This document shows, piece after piece, positions 16,312 through 24,736 of a stretch of DNA of 64,000 nt. The notes under the pieces are model-generated. The model was not told the origin of the DNA and searched no databases. It saw nothing but the letters and a program-made list of their open reading frames with translations. The position numbers were made by a program, and so were the translations under genes. The first letter of the stretch is position 1, and every line of letters begins with the position of its first letter. Where the stretch lies: contig JADJVS010000014.1 of assembly GCA_016710465.1 (NCBI GenBank), forward strand, positions 868,001 through 932,000. The letters run 5' to 3'. Origin of the DNA: Sulfuritalea sp. (lineage in GTDB: Bacteria > Pseudomonadota > Gammaproteobacteria > Burkholderiales > Rhodocyclaceae).

Positions 16312-16815
16312 CTATGCACGCCTGCCCAGACCCGGCGCGCCACCTTGAACGGACCACCCACCTACCGGTAAAGAAGCCACCGCATATTTTGGTAGCAATT
16401 TCAGTGTAGCGAAAGACTTGGTGCCATGAGATTCGTGAATTTTTGCGTGGGCGACGGCATAACTGGTGAAAACTAGTTTTCCGCATTGTGAGCATTTCAT
16501 AAGGGGCGCTTCAGGTGGTCGAACGTCGGCCTGCAGTACCTCGACCGAAATGCTCCTTGATCGCCGGGGTATTTCTTGCGGAACAGCAGTGCGTTGCGGA
16601 AGTACAGTAAACGTAAGGTCAGCGAGACTTAGCTCTAGCCGAATGTCCTTCCCCAGCCTTAACTCAGCACAATGCGCTATAAATATTGATATTGCGTTAA
16701 GGTCGGCGGCATCCAACTCTGGATGATGGCCTTTGAGATGATGGATTACCCGATCAGCGCGCATCTGAATGCTACAGATTGGGCAATATGCGCGAAATTT
16801 ATGGACGAGTGACAT
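16312..16815 (-). CDS. Small protein with two Cys2His2-like zinc fingers
   Basis: 167 aa. Two zinc-binding patterns are visible: CPICSIQMRADRVIHHLKGH (residues 11-30) and CSQCGKLVFTSYAVAHAKIH (about 107-126). Each has CX2C followed by HX3-4H. The middle is predicted alpha/beta without a known domain. It is the promoter-proximal gene of the minus-strand island trio. A nucleic-acid-binding or adaptor role is plausible but unproven. I do not recognise the family. Confidence 0.65.
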   Translation of the reverse strand: MSLVHKFRAYCPICSIQMRADRVIHHLKGHHPELDAADLNAISIFIAHCAELRLGKDIRLELSLADLTFTVLPQRTAVPQEIPRRSRSISVEVLQADVRPPEAPLMKCSQCGKLVFTSYAVAHAKIHESHGTKSFATLKLLPKYAVASLPVGGWSVQGGAPGLGRRA

Positions 16816-17070
16816 CGGGAGACACCTTTTTACGGGCCCAATTGTCCGTACTATCGAAAATCACTGAACATGCCGGCTCACCGGTACTGCTTGATTCATC
16901 GTGGATGTCCAAGTTGTCTGTCCGTCCATGCAATGATAGTACGGACAATCAATTCGAGTAACTGCTATCGGGTCAATCTTCGACTGGCCGGAGTTGGCCG
17001 GAAGGAGCCCTTCTGAAACCATCACCAGGCGCGCTGGCTTTCCTTCCCCTCCGCCAGCAGGGGGGGGCAG
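16816..17070. other. Non-coding right flank inside island
   Basis: About 255 bp containing the 15-bp inverted-repeat pair and then sequence with TGGCCGGA repeated twice (about 16985-17003). No gene seen. The promoter for the minus-strand trio should be here. Confidence 0.5.
16841..16949. repeat. Long-range perfect 15-bp inverted repeat
   Basis: ATTGTCCGTACTATC (16841-16855) and GATAGTACGGACAAT (16935-16949) are exact inverted copies 79 bp apart. They lie just upstream of the zinc-finger gene, inside the island. Either a miniature insertion element of 109 bp or a looping operator pair is possible. Confidence 0.7.
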
Positions 17071-17212
17071 CGGGGCGCATTTCTTTGGGTACTTTCTTGC
17101 CGCGCAGCAAGAAAGTACCTCGCCCGCCGGGGCGAGTCCCGGCATGTCTTGCGCAAATCCTGGATTCCGGCGTTCGCCGGAATGACGACAGTCGGCGCTG
17201 ACGATACGGCGT
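17071..17212 (-). mobile_element. MITE-like composite repeat, right border of accessory island (inverted)
   Basis: Read on the minus strand it repeats the left border: dispersed motif, CGTCATTCCGGCGAACGCCG hairpin, GGCGAGGTACTTTCTTG with its 12-bp hairpin, CAAAGAAATGCGCCCC. The two borders are therefore in inverted orientation around 3.2 kb of cargo. Confidence 0.7.
17186..17212 (-). repeat. Dispersed motif, copy 4 (right end of island)
   Basis: On the minus strand ACGCCGT-ATCGT-CAGCGCCGACTGTC. The outer part points away from the island, mirroring copy 3. Confidence 0.75.
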
Positions 17213-17303
17213 TAAACCCGGCCAATCCCCCTCCCCGGTACAATTCACCCCTTGAACGGCGCGTCGCCACGCTGCCGCCGCCAGCCCCCGGAAAGACCGC
17301 CCC

Positions 17304-19442
17304 ATGACCCGCAAGATCCTCGTCACCAGCGCCCTGCCCTATGCCAATGGCGCGATCCACCTCGGCCACCTGGTCGAGTACATCCAGACCGACATCTGGA
17401 CGCGCTTCCAGAAGATGCGCGGCCACGAGTGCTGGTACGTGTGCGCCGATGACACCCACGGCACGCCGATCATGCTGCGCGCCGAGAAGGAGGGCATCAC
17501 GCCGGAACAACTGATCGCCCGCGTCCATGCCGAGCATTCGCGCGATTTCGCCGGCTTCCATGTGGCTTTCGACAACTACCACACCACGCATTCCGACGAG
17601 ACGCGGCATTATTCCGAAGACATCTACGGCAAGCTCAAGGCTGCCGGCCTGATCGAGGTGCGCTCGATCGAGCAGTTCTACGATCCGGTCAAGGCCATGT
17701 TCCTGCCCGACCGCTTCATCAAGGGCGAGTGCCCCAAGTGCGGGGCCAGGGACCAGTACGGCGACGCCTGCGAATCCTGCGGCGCGGCCTATGCGCCGAC
17801 CGAACTCAAGAACCCCTATTCGGCGGTGTCCGGCGCCAAGCCCGAACTGCGCTCCTCGGATCACTACTTCTTCAAGCTCTCCGATCCGCGCTGCCAGGAA
17901 TTCCTTCGCCGCGCCACGCGCGCCGTTTGCGAGAACCAGCCCGAGGCGATCAACAAGCTGCAGGAATGGCTGGGCGAGCCGGGCGAAAACAGGCTGACCG
18001 ACTGGGACATCTCGCGCGACGCGCCGTATTTCGGCTTCGAGATTCCCGGTGCGCCGGGGAAGTTTTTCTATGTCTGGCTCGACGCGCCGATCGGTTACAT
18101 GGGCTCGTTCAAGAACCTGTGCGCGAAGAAAGGCCTCGACTTCGACGCCTTCTGGGGCAAAGGCTCGACGGCCGAGCTCTACCACTTCATCGGCAAGGAC
18201 ATCCTCTACTTCCACGCCCTGTTCTGGCCCGCCGAACTGGAGCACGCCGGCTATCGCATTCCCACCAGCGTCTTCGCTCACGGCTTCCTGACGGTGGATG
18301 GCGCCAAGATGTCGAAGTCGCGCGGCACCTTCATCACCGCCGAGAGCTACCTCGCGCAAGGCCTGAATCCGGAATGGCTGCGCTACTACTTTGCCGCCAA
18401 GCTCAACGGCACGATGGAGGACATCGACCTCAACCTCGACGACTTCGTCAGCCGGGTCAATTCCGACCTGGTCGGCAAGTACATCAACATCGCCAGCCGC
18501 GCCGCCGGCTTCATCGTCAAGCGCTTTGATGGCAAGCTCGACGCGCGCCACCTCATTGAGATCTTCCGCGCCGAGCTGCCCGGCCTGATCGAGGCCGGCG
18601 AGGACATCGCCGCCCACTACGAAGCGCGTGACTATGCTCGCGCGTTGCGCCGCGTGATGGCGCTGGCCGACCAGATCAACCAGTACGTCGACAAGAACCA
18701 GCCCTGGCAACTGGCCAAGCAGGAAGGCCAGGACGCCAGGCTGCACGAGGTCTGCTCACTGCTGATCAATGCCTTCCGCATCCTGACGATCTACCTCAAG
18801 CCGGTGCTGCCCAGGCTGGCCCATCGCGCCGAGGAATTCCTCAATGTCGCACCCCTGCACTGGGCCGACGCCGTCCACCTGCTGCCGCCGGCCCGCCTGA
18901 TCAACCCCTACGAGCACCTGATGCAGCGCATCGACCCGAAGCAGGTCGAGGCCCTGGTGGCGGCCAACCGCGAGTCGCTGGCGCCCGCCGTGTCGTCAGC
19001 ACCGACTCCTGCGTCCGCCCAACCGTCGCCGCAGCGCAAGGCCCAGCACCAGAAGGCCACCGAGGACAAGACCCAGGGTCAGGCGGAGCCTGCGGCTCAG
19101 CACATCTCGATCGATGATTTCGCCAAGGTCGACCTGCGTGTGGCGCGCATCGCCGAGGCGAAGCACGTCGAGGGCGCCGACAAGCTGATCCAGCTCACGC
19201 TCGATCTCGGCGAAGGTGAAAACATCACGCGCAACGTCTTCGCCGGCATCAAGTCGGCCTACGATCCGGCGCAACTGGTGGGCCGCCTGACGGTAATGGT
19301 GGCCAACCTGGCGCCGCGCAAAATGAAGTTCGGCATGTCGGAAGGCATGGTGCTGGCCGCGTCCGATGCCGACGGCAAGTCGCCGGGCATCTACCTGCTC
19401 TCGCCCGACAGCGGCGCGCAGCCCGGGATGCGCGTGAAGTGA
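17304..19442 (+). CDS. metG: Methionine--tRNA ligase
   Basis: 712 aa. Class I motifs: HLGH in NGAIHLGHLVEYIQ and KMSKS in DGAKMSKSRGTF. A zinc knuckle CPKCGARDQYGDACESC (about residues 141-157) marks the MetG1 type. A C-terminal EMAP/Trbp111-like tRNA-binding domain (about 605-712, DDFAKVDLRVARIAEAKHVE) dimerises the enzyme. An Ala/Pro/Gln-rich linker (about 560-600) joins the domains and contains repeat copy 13. Its GTGA stop overlaps the acyP start. Confidence 0.97.
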   Translation: MTRKILVTSALPYANGAIHLGHLVEYIQTDIWTRFQKMRGHECWYVCADDTHGTPIMLRAEKEGITPEQLIARVHAEHSRDFAGFHVAFDNYHTTHSDETRHYSEDIYGKLKAAGLIEVRSIEQFYDPVKAMFLPDRFIKGECPKCGARDQYGDACESCGAAYAPTELKNPYSAVSGAKPELRSSDHYFFKLSDPRCQEFLRRATRAVCENQPEAINKLQEWLGEPGENRLTDWDISRDAPYFGFEIPGAPGKFFYVWLDAPIGYMGSFKNLCAKKGLDFDAFWGKGSTAELYHFIGKDILYFHALFWPAELEHAGYRIPTSVFAHGFLTVDGAKMSKSRGTFITAESYLAQGLNPEWLRYYFAAKLNGTMEDIDLNLDDFVSRVNSDLVGKYINIASRAAGFIVKRFDGKLDARHLIEIFRAELPGLIEAGEDIAAHYEARDYARALRRVMALADQINQYVDKNQPWQLAKQEGQDARLHEVCSLLINAFRILTIYLKPVLPRLAHRAEEFLNVAPLHWADAVHLLPPARLINPYEHLMQRIDPKQVEALVAANRESLAPAVSSAPTPASAQPSPQRKAQHQKATEDKTQGQAEPAAQHISIDDFAKVDLRVARIAEAKHVEGADKLIQLTLDLGEGENITRNVFAGIKSAYDPAQLVGRLTVMVANLAPRKMKFGMSEGMVLAASDADGKSPGIYLLSPDSGAQPGMRVK
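18983..19008 (+). repeat. Dispersed motif, copy 13 (inside metG linker)
   Basis: CGCCGT-GTCGT-CAGCACCGACT, one mismatch in the inner block. It encodes AVSSAPTP in the flexible linker before the tRNA-binding domain. Confidence 0.55.
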
Positions 19443-19714
19443 CTGAAGTCCGCCGCCTGGTCATTCGCGGCCTGGTGCAGGGCGTCGGCTTTCGCTATGC
19501 GATGGCGGCGCAGGCGCGCCTGCTCGGCCTCACCGGCTGGGTGCGCAACCGGCGTGACGGTACGGTCGAGGCGATGATCGCCGGCGCCGCCGAGCCGGTC
19601 GCGGCGATGCTGGCATGGAGCCACGGTGGTCCCGCTGGTGCCTCGGTCGAGCATGTCATGGTCGAAATCGGCAGCGGCGAATTCACATCCTTCGACCAGT
19701 TGCCGACCGCCTGA
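19439..19714 (+). CDS. acyP: Acylphosphatase
   Basis: 91 aa from GTG 19439, overlapping the metG stop. The signature VIRGLVQGVGFRYAM contains the catalytic Arg of the phosphate cradle, and GWVRNRRDGTVEAMI holds the catalytic Asn. The enzyme hydrolyses acyl phosphates. Full family length. Confidence 0.94.
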   Translation: MTEVRRLVIRGLVQGVGFRYAMAAQARLLGLTGWVRNRRDGTVEAMIAGAAEPVAAMLAWSHGGPAGASVEHVMVEIGSGEFTSFDQLPTA

Positions 19715-19734
19715 ACCGCGTCGGTTCCGCATCA

Positions 19735-19761
19735 GTCGCCGTACCGTCAGCGCCGACTGTG
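19735..19761 (+). repeat. Dispersed motif, copy 5
   Basis: GTCGCCGT-ACCGT-CAGCGCCGACTGTG, in the 67-bp gap between acyP and the CHASE2 gene, ending 20 nt before its ATG. Confidence 0.75.
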
Positions 19762-19781
19762 CGCCATGCCATAATCAAACG

Positions 19782-21554
19782 ATGTTCCGTGTTCCCCGCG
19801 ATGTCCTGATCGGCTTTCTGCTGGTGTGCGCCGCCGGATGGTTTCTGATGGAGACGCGCGTTCTGCGTTTCGCCGACCAGGGCTTTTACGACGCCCAGAT
19901 CGGCTGGCTGCGGGCGCGCTCGCCGACGCCACTGGCACAGGATGTGATTGTCATCGGCATCGACGAGGCCGCCTTCGTCGCCATTCCCGAACCCACGGCG
20001 CTGTGGCATGCCCGTCTGGGTACCCTGTTTGGCGGCTTGTCCGCCGCCGAACCGGCGGTGGTGGGCCTGGCCTTGCCCTTGCCGGTCCGCTCCTACGATT
20101 TTCTGGTCAAGGACATCGATGCCGCCCTGATCTCGGGAATCTACCGTCTCAAGCTCACGGCGCCGCTGGTGGTCGGCCAGCCGCCGGGGATTCGCGGCCG
20201 CTTGCGGCCGCTGGCGCCGGAACTGCTGGCGGCGATCGGCGAGAAGGATCTGGCGTCGCTGGCGATCTGCGAGGATACCGACGGCGCCGTGCGCCGCATC
20301 AACCAGCGTCGTTGCCGCTCGGACGACAAGCGCGATCCGCTGGCCCTGGCGATGGCTAGGCACCTCGGGCGCCAGGGCTCGCCCAGCGGGATGATTGACT
20401 ACAGCGTCGGCGGAGCCATCGAGTACACCCCCTTCCTCACGGTGATGGACTGGATTCATCGCGGCGATGAGGAGCGCTTGCGCAAGCTGGTCAAGGGGCG
20501 CGCCGTGGTGGTCGCCAGCCTGCTGCCGACCGAGCCTCGCCATCGCCTGCCGGTGCAGTTGGCCGGCTGGGACCCGGGCAGCCGCACCGAGCCGGCGGCG
20601 GTGGTTCATATCCAGGCCCTGCGCTCGCTGCTGGCGCGCGGCCTGATCGAGCGCGCGCCGGAAAGCCTGTCCCTGGCCCTGGCCGCGCTGGGGGCCCTGT
20701 TCTGGTTCGGGCGCGGCGGCTGGCTCAAGGGCCTCCTGTTGCTGCTGGCGCTGGGCGCGCTGCTGGGCCTTTCCACCTATGCCCTGTGGCAGGGCGACTA
20801 CCTGCGCGTGGCGAACATCGTCATGGTCATGCTGCTGGCCTACGGCGCTCGGGTGGCCTGGGATTTCATCCGGCATTTTCGCCAACGACGGATGCTGCGC
20901 GCCATGTTCGCCGGCCATGTCAGCCCGCGGGTAATGCGCGCCCTGCTCGGCGGCGATCTGCGGATCGAGGAGAGCGGCCGCGCCGAGGAAGTCACCCTGC
21001 TTGCCGTCGGCATACGCGGCTTCGCCGCGCGCGCGGCGAAAGCCACGCCACAGGCGATGATCGGTCTGCTCAACCGCTTTCATGCCGTGGCCGGCCTTGC
21101 CATACAGAACAGCGGCGGGGCGGTGGACAAATACGTCGGCGATGGCCTGACGGCGACCTTCGGCCTGCCGCAGCCTTTGGCCGCGCCGCAGCGCAACGCG
21201 CTGGAGGCGGCGCAGGACCTGCTCTTGCGCATCGAGCGACTCAACGGCGAACTGGCCGCCGAGGGCATCGAGCCGCTGCAAGTCGGCATCGGCATCAGCA
21301 GCGGCGGGGTGCTTGCCGGCTATGTCGGCTCGCGCCAGCGGCGGGAATTCTCGGTGATCGGCGATGCTGTCGGCATCGCCAGGCAGCTTCAGGCGATGAG
21401 CCGGGATCATTCCCATCCGGTGTTGTGCACGCAGGCGGTGGCGGCGGCGGTGGGGTATGGCGGCGGCCTGGTCGAGCTCGCGGCGCCCGCCGCCGACGCG
21501 CCGCGGATCTGGGGCTGGACACCGCCGCCGGCACCGCGGGAGGGCGTCGCGTGA
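19782..21554 (+). CDS. CHASE2-domain membrane protein with degenerate adenylate cyclase domain
   Basis: 590 aa from ATG 19782. An N-terminal helix (10-25) precedes an extracytoplasmic CHASE2 sensor (about 35-300). Three membrane helices follow (about 310-380), then a class III cyclase domain (about 410-570). Fold motifs are present (GGAVDKYVGDGLTATFG, GIGISSGGVLAGYVGS, FSVIGDAV). The first metal Asp is Gly (LLAVGIRGF instead of ADIRGF), and the transition-state Asn and following Arg are lost (AVGIARQL instead of VNxAARL). It is probably a pseudo-cyclase, perhaps a nucleotide or partner sensor. Its stop overlaps the next gene's GTG, the first of an overlapping lipid-transport-like block. Confidence 0.85.
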   Translation: MFRVPRDVLIGFLLVCAAGWFLMETRVLRFADQGFYDAQIGWLRARSPTPLAQDVIVIGIDEAAFVAIPEPTALWHARLGTLFGGLSAAEPAVVGLALPLPVRSYDFLVKDIDAALISGIYRLKLTAPLVVGQPPGIRGRLRPLAPELLAAIGEKDLASLAICEDTDGAVRRINQRRCRSDDKRDPLALAMARHLGRQGSPSGMIDYSVGGAIEYTPFLTVMDWIHRGDEERLRKLVKGRAVVVASLLPTEPRHRLPVQLAGWDPGSRTEPAAVVHIQALRSLLARGLIERAPESLSLALAALGALFWFGRGGWLKGLLLLLALGALLGLSTYALWQGDYLRVANIVMVMLLAYGARVAWDFIRHFRQRRMLRAMFAGHVSPRVMRALLGGDLRIEESGRAEEVTLLAVGIRGFAARAAKATPQAMIGLLNRFHAVAGLAIQNSGGAVDKYVGDGLTATFGLPQPLAAPQRNALEAAQDLLLRIERLNGELAAEGIEPLQVGIGISSGGVLAGYVGSRQRREFSVIGDAVGIARQLQAMSRDHSHPVLCTQAVAAAVGYGGGLVELAAPAADAPRIWGWTPPPAPREGVA

Positions 21555-22303
21555 GTTCGCCGACGGCGGACGGCCGCCCTGGCACCTACCTGGCCCTGCT
21601 GTGGTTCGCCGCCGGCCGTCGCCGCGAGCTGCGCCGGCCCCTGCTGCGCAATCAGCTGCGGCGCCAGATTCATGACGCGGGGATCGCGGCGCTGCCGCTG
21701 GTGGCGGCTCTCGCGGTGCTCACCGGCGCCGGCGTCAGCTCGCAGCTGGCGGCCCTGATCGGCGTCGACACCGACCTCACCCAGCAGCTGATCTTCCTCG
21801 GCCTGTTTTTCGAACTGGCGCCGCTGCTTTCGGCGCTGGTGGTGGTGGCGCGCAGCAGCGCCGGCATCGCCTCGGAGCTGGCGGTCATGAACCTGCATGA
21901 CGAATACACCGCCCTGCGCCGCCTGGGTGTGCCGCCGGCGGAATACCTCCTGCTGCCGCGCATTTTCGGCCTGGCGATCGCGCTGCCGGCGATTACCGCC
22001 TGCTTTCAGGCCTGCGCCATGCTCAGCGGCTGGCTGGCGATCACCTTGATCCACGGGCGGCCGCTGCCTGAGGTGGCGGGCCACTTCCTCGACCTCGCCA
22101 GTCCCTGGCTGGTGCTGCTCAGTCTGGCCAAGAGTGTGCTGACCGGCGCCCTGATCGGCGCCATCGCCTGCCACCAGGGCAGCAGCGGCGAGGCTTCGGC
22201 GCGGGCGATCTCCGATGCCGCGATCCGGTCCGTCGGCGCCAGCCTGATCGCCGTCTTCGTCATCGACGCAGCGACGGCCGCCCTGGTCTGGGCCTTGCGA
22301 TGA
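21551..22303 (+). CDS. MlaE-family ABC permease (MCE system)
   Basis: 250 aa from GTG 21551, overlapping the cyclase stop. It is a five-to-six-helix permease with family features: a long first amphipathic region (RRQIHDAGIAALPLVAAL), the GLFFELAPLLSALVVVARSS stretch and the EYTALRRLGVPPAEYLLLPR coupling segment. MlaE permeases move phospholipids or sterols together with MCE proteins. The cognate ATPase-like and MCE genes follow. The stop overlaps the next ATG. Confidence 0.88.
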   Translation: MSSPTADGRPGTYLALLWFAAGRRRELRRPLLRNQLRRQIHDAGIAALPLVAALAVLTGAGVSSQLAALIGVDTDLTQQLIFLGLFFELAPLLSALVVVARSSAGIASELAVMNLHDEYTALRRLGVPPAEYLLLPRIFGLAIALPAITACFQACAMLSGWLAITLIHGRPLPEVAGHFLDLASPWLVLLSLAKSVLTGALIGAIACHQGSSGEASARAISDAAIRSVGASLIAVFVIDAATAALVWALR

Positions 22304-22914
22304 GCGTCGGTTTGCATGCCTCGATCATCGCGCGGCGCCTGGTGCTGCGGGTCGACGGCGCCTCCTTCCTTGAACTGCCGCTCGATGAAGGGGGGCGCCA
22401 TCGCTTGGTGGTCGAGGACATCGCCGCCGCGCGCCGGGTGGTCGCCGGCCTGGAGGCCTGTCCCGGCGTCGGTGTTCTTACCGCCGCCGGCAGCTTGCCC
22501 GGCGCCATGACGGTGGCCGAAAGCCTGGCGCTGGTCTTGCGCTACGGCCAGGAGGAAGTCGACGAGCGCGATGACGAGCGGGAAATGGAGGCCGCCCTGC
22601 GGCTGTGCGGCCTGGCGCCGCAGCGCATCGCCGTGCTCGGCGGCGAACAGCCGATGAAGCTGCCGCGGCTGGAGCGCTGGGCGATCGGCCTGGCGCGCTG
22701 GCTGCTGCGCCCGCCCGAGCTGCTGGTGATCGACCGTCCGTTCGCCGGCCTGACGCGGCGCGAAGCGGACGTGCTGATCGCCACCGAGGCCATCTACCAT
22801 CGCCGTCATCCGTTTCGCGCCGCGCTCTTCGTCGATCTCGACAGCCATGAATTGCCCGAGCTGCCCGATTGTTGCGGCACAAGCCATCTCACGGAGGCTC
22901 CATGTCATTGCTGA
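22300..22914 (+). CDS. ABC ATPase-like protein lacking catalytic motifs (MlaF-like pseudo-ATPase)
   Basis: 204 aa. Placement between mlaE and mlaD, and the overall pattern (MTVAESLALVLRYG, then LERWAIGLARWLLRPPELLVIDRPFAGL), identify an MlaF-type ABC domain. However, no Walker A loop exists: where GxxGxGKST should be it reads VVEDIAAARRVVAGL. The signature LSGGQ is replaced by MKLPRLERW, and the Walker B glutamate is Arg (VIDRPF). ATP hydrolysis is therefore unlikely. It overlaps mlaD by 13 nt. The frame is intact and compositionally normal, so it is probably a maintained structural partner. Confidence 0.75.
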   Translation: MSVGLHASIIARRLVLRVDGASFLELPLDEGGRHRLVVEDIAAARRVVAGLEACPGVGVLTAAGSLPGAMTVAESLALVLRYGQEEVDERDDEREMEAALRLCGLAPQRIAVLGGEQPMKLPRLERWAIGLARWLLRPPELLVIDRPFAGLTRREADVLIATEAIYHRRHPFRAALFVDLDSHELPELPDCCGTSHLTEAPCHC

Positions 22915-23840
22915 CCCAATATGACGCCGACGCCGGCGCAGTGAAACGCGCGACGCGGCGCTTTCTGATCGTTGCAGCGCTGACGACCCTGACCCTGGTG
23001 GCGGCAATCTTCGTTCGCCAGGGTTTGCTGCGGCAGACGGTGAACTACAGTTTCGTCGCCGACAGCGCGCAGGACATCGCCAAGGGGCAGGCGGTGCGCA
23101 TTGCCGGGTTTCGCGTCGGTTCGGTGAGCGAGGTGAGCTTGCGCGAGGACGGCGCGGTGGCGGTGGGCCTGGAAGTCGATGCCGATCAGGCGCGCTTCGT
23201 GACCCATGACGCGCGCATCGAGCTGCGCAAGGAGGGCCTGGTCGGCTCGCCGACCCTGGAGATCGTTCCAGGGGCCGACAAGACGCGCCTCGCGGCGGCG
23301 CAAGCGCGGCTGGCCTTCTCGCGTGCCGACGGACTGGGCGCCCTGGCCAACCAGGTACGCGACGAGTTCGTGCCCATCCTCAAGGACATCAAGGCGATTA
23401 CCGCTGCGTTGGCGGATCAGCAGAAGGGCCTGCCCGGAACCCTGGCGCAGATCCGTGCCAGTTCCGAGGCGCTCAATGTCCTGCTTGCCAACGGCAATCG
23501 TCAGGTTGAAGGCATTGGTGGCACCGCCGTTCGCCTCCTTGGTCAGGCCGAAAAGAACCTGAAGCATCTCGACCAGACGCTGGAGGCGGCCAACCAGCGA
23601 CTGCCGAGGATGCTCGACAGGACACAGCAGGTCCTGGACCATGTCGAGAAAATCACCGCCGAAGCCGAAGTCAGCGTTCCCCCGGTGTTGCGCGACGGTA
23701 GCGCGGTGGCCGCCGAGGTGCGAGAGATCGTCGGCGGCGCCAGGCAGACCTGGCCCATTAGTAGCATGGTTGACGCCCCGGGACCGGCCACGCTGAAACC
23801 CGACAGCGATCCGCGCGGGGAGGCCGGCCGTGCGCGTTGA
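22902..23840 (+). CDS. MlaD/MCE-domain protein
   Basis: 312 aa from ATG 22902 (SD CGGAGG). One N-terminal membrane helix (about 25-47), then an MCE domain (about 48-125: VNYSFVADSAQDIAKGQAVR, IAGFRVGSVSEVSL, EGLVGSPTLEIVPG), then a long helical region (about 150-285) like the coiled barrel of longer MCE proteins. It would form a periplasmic lipid-binding assembly for the MlaE permease. The C-terminal tail is disordered and rich in Pro/Asp. It overlaps both neighbours. Confidence 0.88.
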   Translation: MSLLTQYDADAGAVKRATRRFLIVAALTTLTLVAAIFVRQGLLRQTVNYSFVADSAQDIAKGQAVRIAGFRVGSVSEVSLREDGAVAVGLEVDADQARFVTHDARIELRKEGLVGSPTLEIVPGADKTRLAAAQARLAFSRADGLGALANQVRDEFVPILKDIKAITAALADQQKGLPGTLAQIRASSEALNVLLANGNRQVEGIGGTAVRLLGQAEKNLKHLDQTLEAANQRLPRMLDRTQQVLDHVEKITAEAEVSVPPVLRDGSAVAAEVREIVGGARQTWPISSMVDAPGPATLKPDSDPRGEAGRAR

Positions 23841-24690
23841 ATGGGTTCTCGTGGCGGCAATCGCGGCCAGCGCCTGCGGGTCGGCGCCGAAGTCGGTCGA
23901 ACCGCCACGATTGAAGGCCGCGCTGGAAGTCGAAAGCGACGGCGCAAGGCGCTATCAGCGTGGCGACTTTGTACTTGCCGAGCGCCGTTTCGAGGAGGCC
24001 GCGCGGCGCTTTGCCGGGATCGATGATGAGGCCGGCGGCCTGCGCAATCGACTTCACCTGGCGCGCACCCGTCTGGCCTTGGGGCGGGCCGATGCCGCGC
24101 TCGAACTGCTGGGGAGCCTGCCGGCGGACTCACCGCGGGACATCGAGGCCTTGCTGCTGAAGGGACAGGCCCTGCTGGCGCTGGGGCGGGTCGCCGAGGC
24201 GGGCCAGGCGCTGGCGGCCGCTGAACCCCGATGCGGCAAGGACTGCGGGCAACTACCCAGTCTCAAGATTCTGTTGGCACGCACCGCGCTTGCCGATGGG
24301 CGGGCGACGGCGGCCAGGCTGCATGCCGATGCCGCGCTCGAATTGCTCGCCAATGACGAGCACGGCCAGGAGACCGCCAATGCCTGGCGCGTACTGGCGG
24401 CGGCACGGCTGGCGGACCTCGACCCCCCGGGGGCGCTGGCGGCAGCAAAGGCCGCATTGGCAATCGATCGCCGACTGGCCTTGCCGGAGAAGATAGCGCG
24501 CGATTGGTTGCTGATCGGCGATGCCCACCGCGGGAGCCTGCGGGACAAGGCTTTCGGGGCGGCCGTCGAGGCCTCCCGAGCCTATCAACGCGGCCTCGAT
24601 ATCGCGAATGCCGAGGGCTTGTCTGAAATCTCCCTGACTGCGTCGCTGGCATTGAAGGCAATCGGCATGCAAAAAATTCCTGCCGAATGA
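23830..24690 (+). CDS. Putative lipoprotein with TPR-like helical repeats, MCE locus
   Basis: 286 aa from GTG 23830, overlapping the mlaD-like gene by 11 nt. The signal peptide ends in AASACGS, a weak lipobox with Cys 16. The rest is Ala/Leu-rich helical hairpins (GARRYQRGDFVLAERRFEEA, ALLLKGQALLALGRVAEAGQ) typical of TPR folds. Last gene of the block; probably an outer-membrane or periplasmic accessory of the transport system. I do not recognise a named family. Confidence 0.7.
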   Translation: MRVEWVLVAAIAASACGSAPKSVEPPRLKAALEVESDGARRYQRGDFVLAERRFEEAARRFAGIDDEAGGLRNRLHLARTRLALGRADAALELLGSLPADSPRDIEALLLKGQALLALGRVAEAGQALAAAEPRCGKDCGQLPSLKILLARTALADGRATAARLHADAALELLANDEHGQETANAWRVLAAARLADLDPPGALAAAKAALAIDRRLALPEKIARDWLLIGDAHRGSLRDKAFGAAVEASRAYQRGLDIANAEGLSEISLTASLALKAIGMQKIPAE

Positions 24691-24705
24691 CTACCCCATT
24701 CGGCA
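24681..24705 (+). terminator. Possible terminator of the MCE block
   Basis: Perfect 9-bp stem TGCCGAATG (24681-24689) and CATTCGGCA (24697-24705), 7-nt loop, followed by TATTTGG. It overlaps the stop codon of the lipoprotein gene. The U-tract is weak, so it may only attenuate. Confidence 0.45.
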
Positions 24706-24736
24706 TATTTGGCGGTATGCTTCCAAACTGTTTCAT

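Noticed and set aside
11892..17212. Integron cassette array
   Set aside because: Modules are punctuated by a motif, but there is no integrase and no attC-type GTTRRRY/RYYYAAC sites.
17022..18746. Long antisense frame over metG
   Set aside because: Same effect as above; the real motifs HLGH and KMSKS are on the plus strand.
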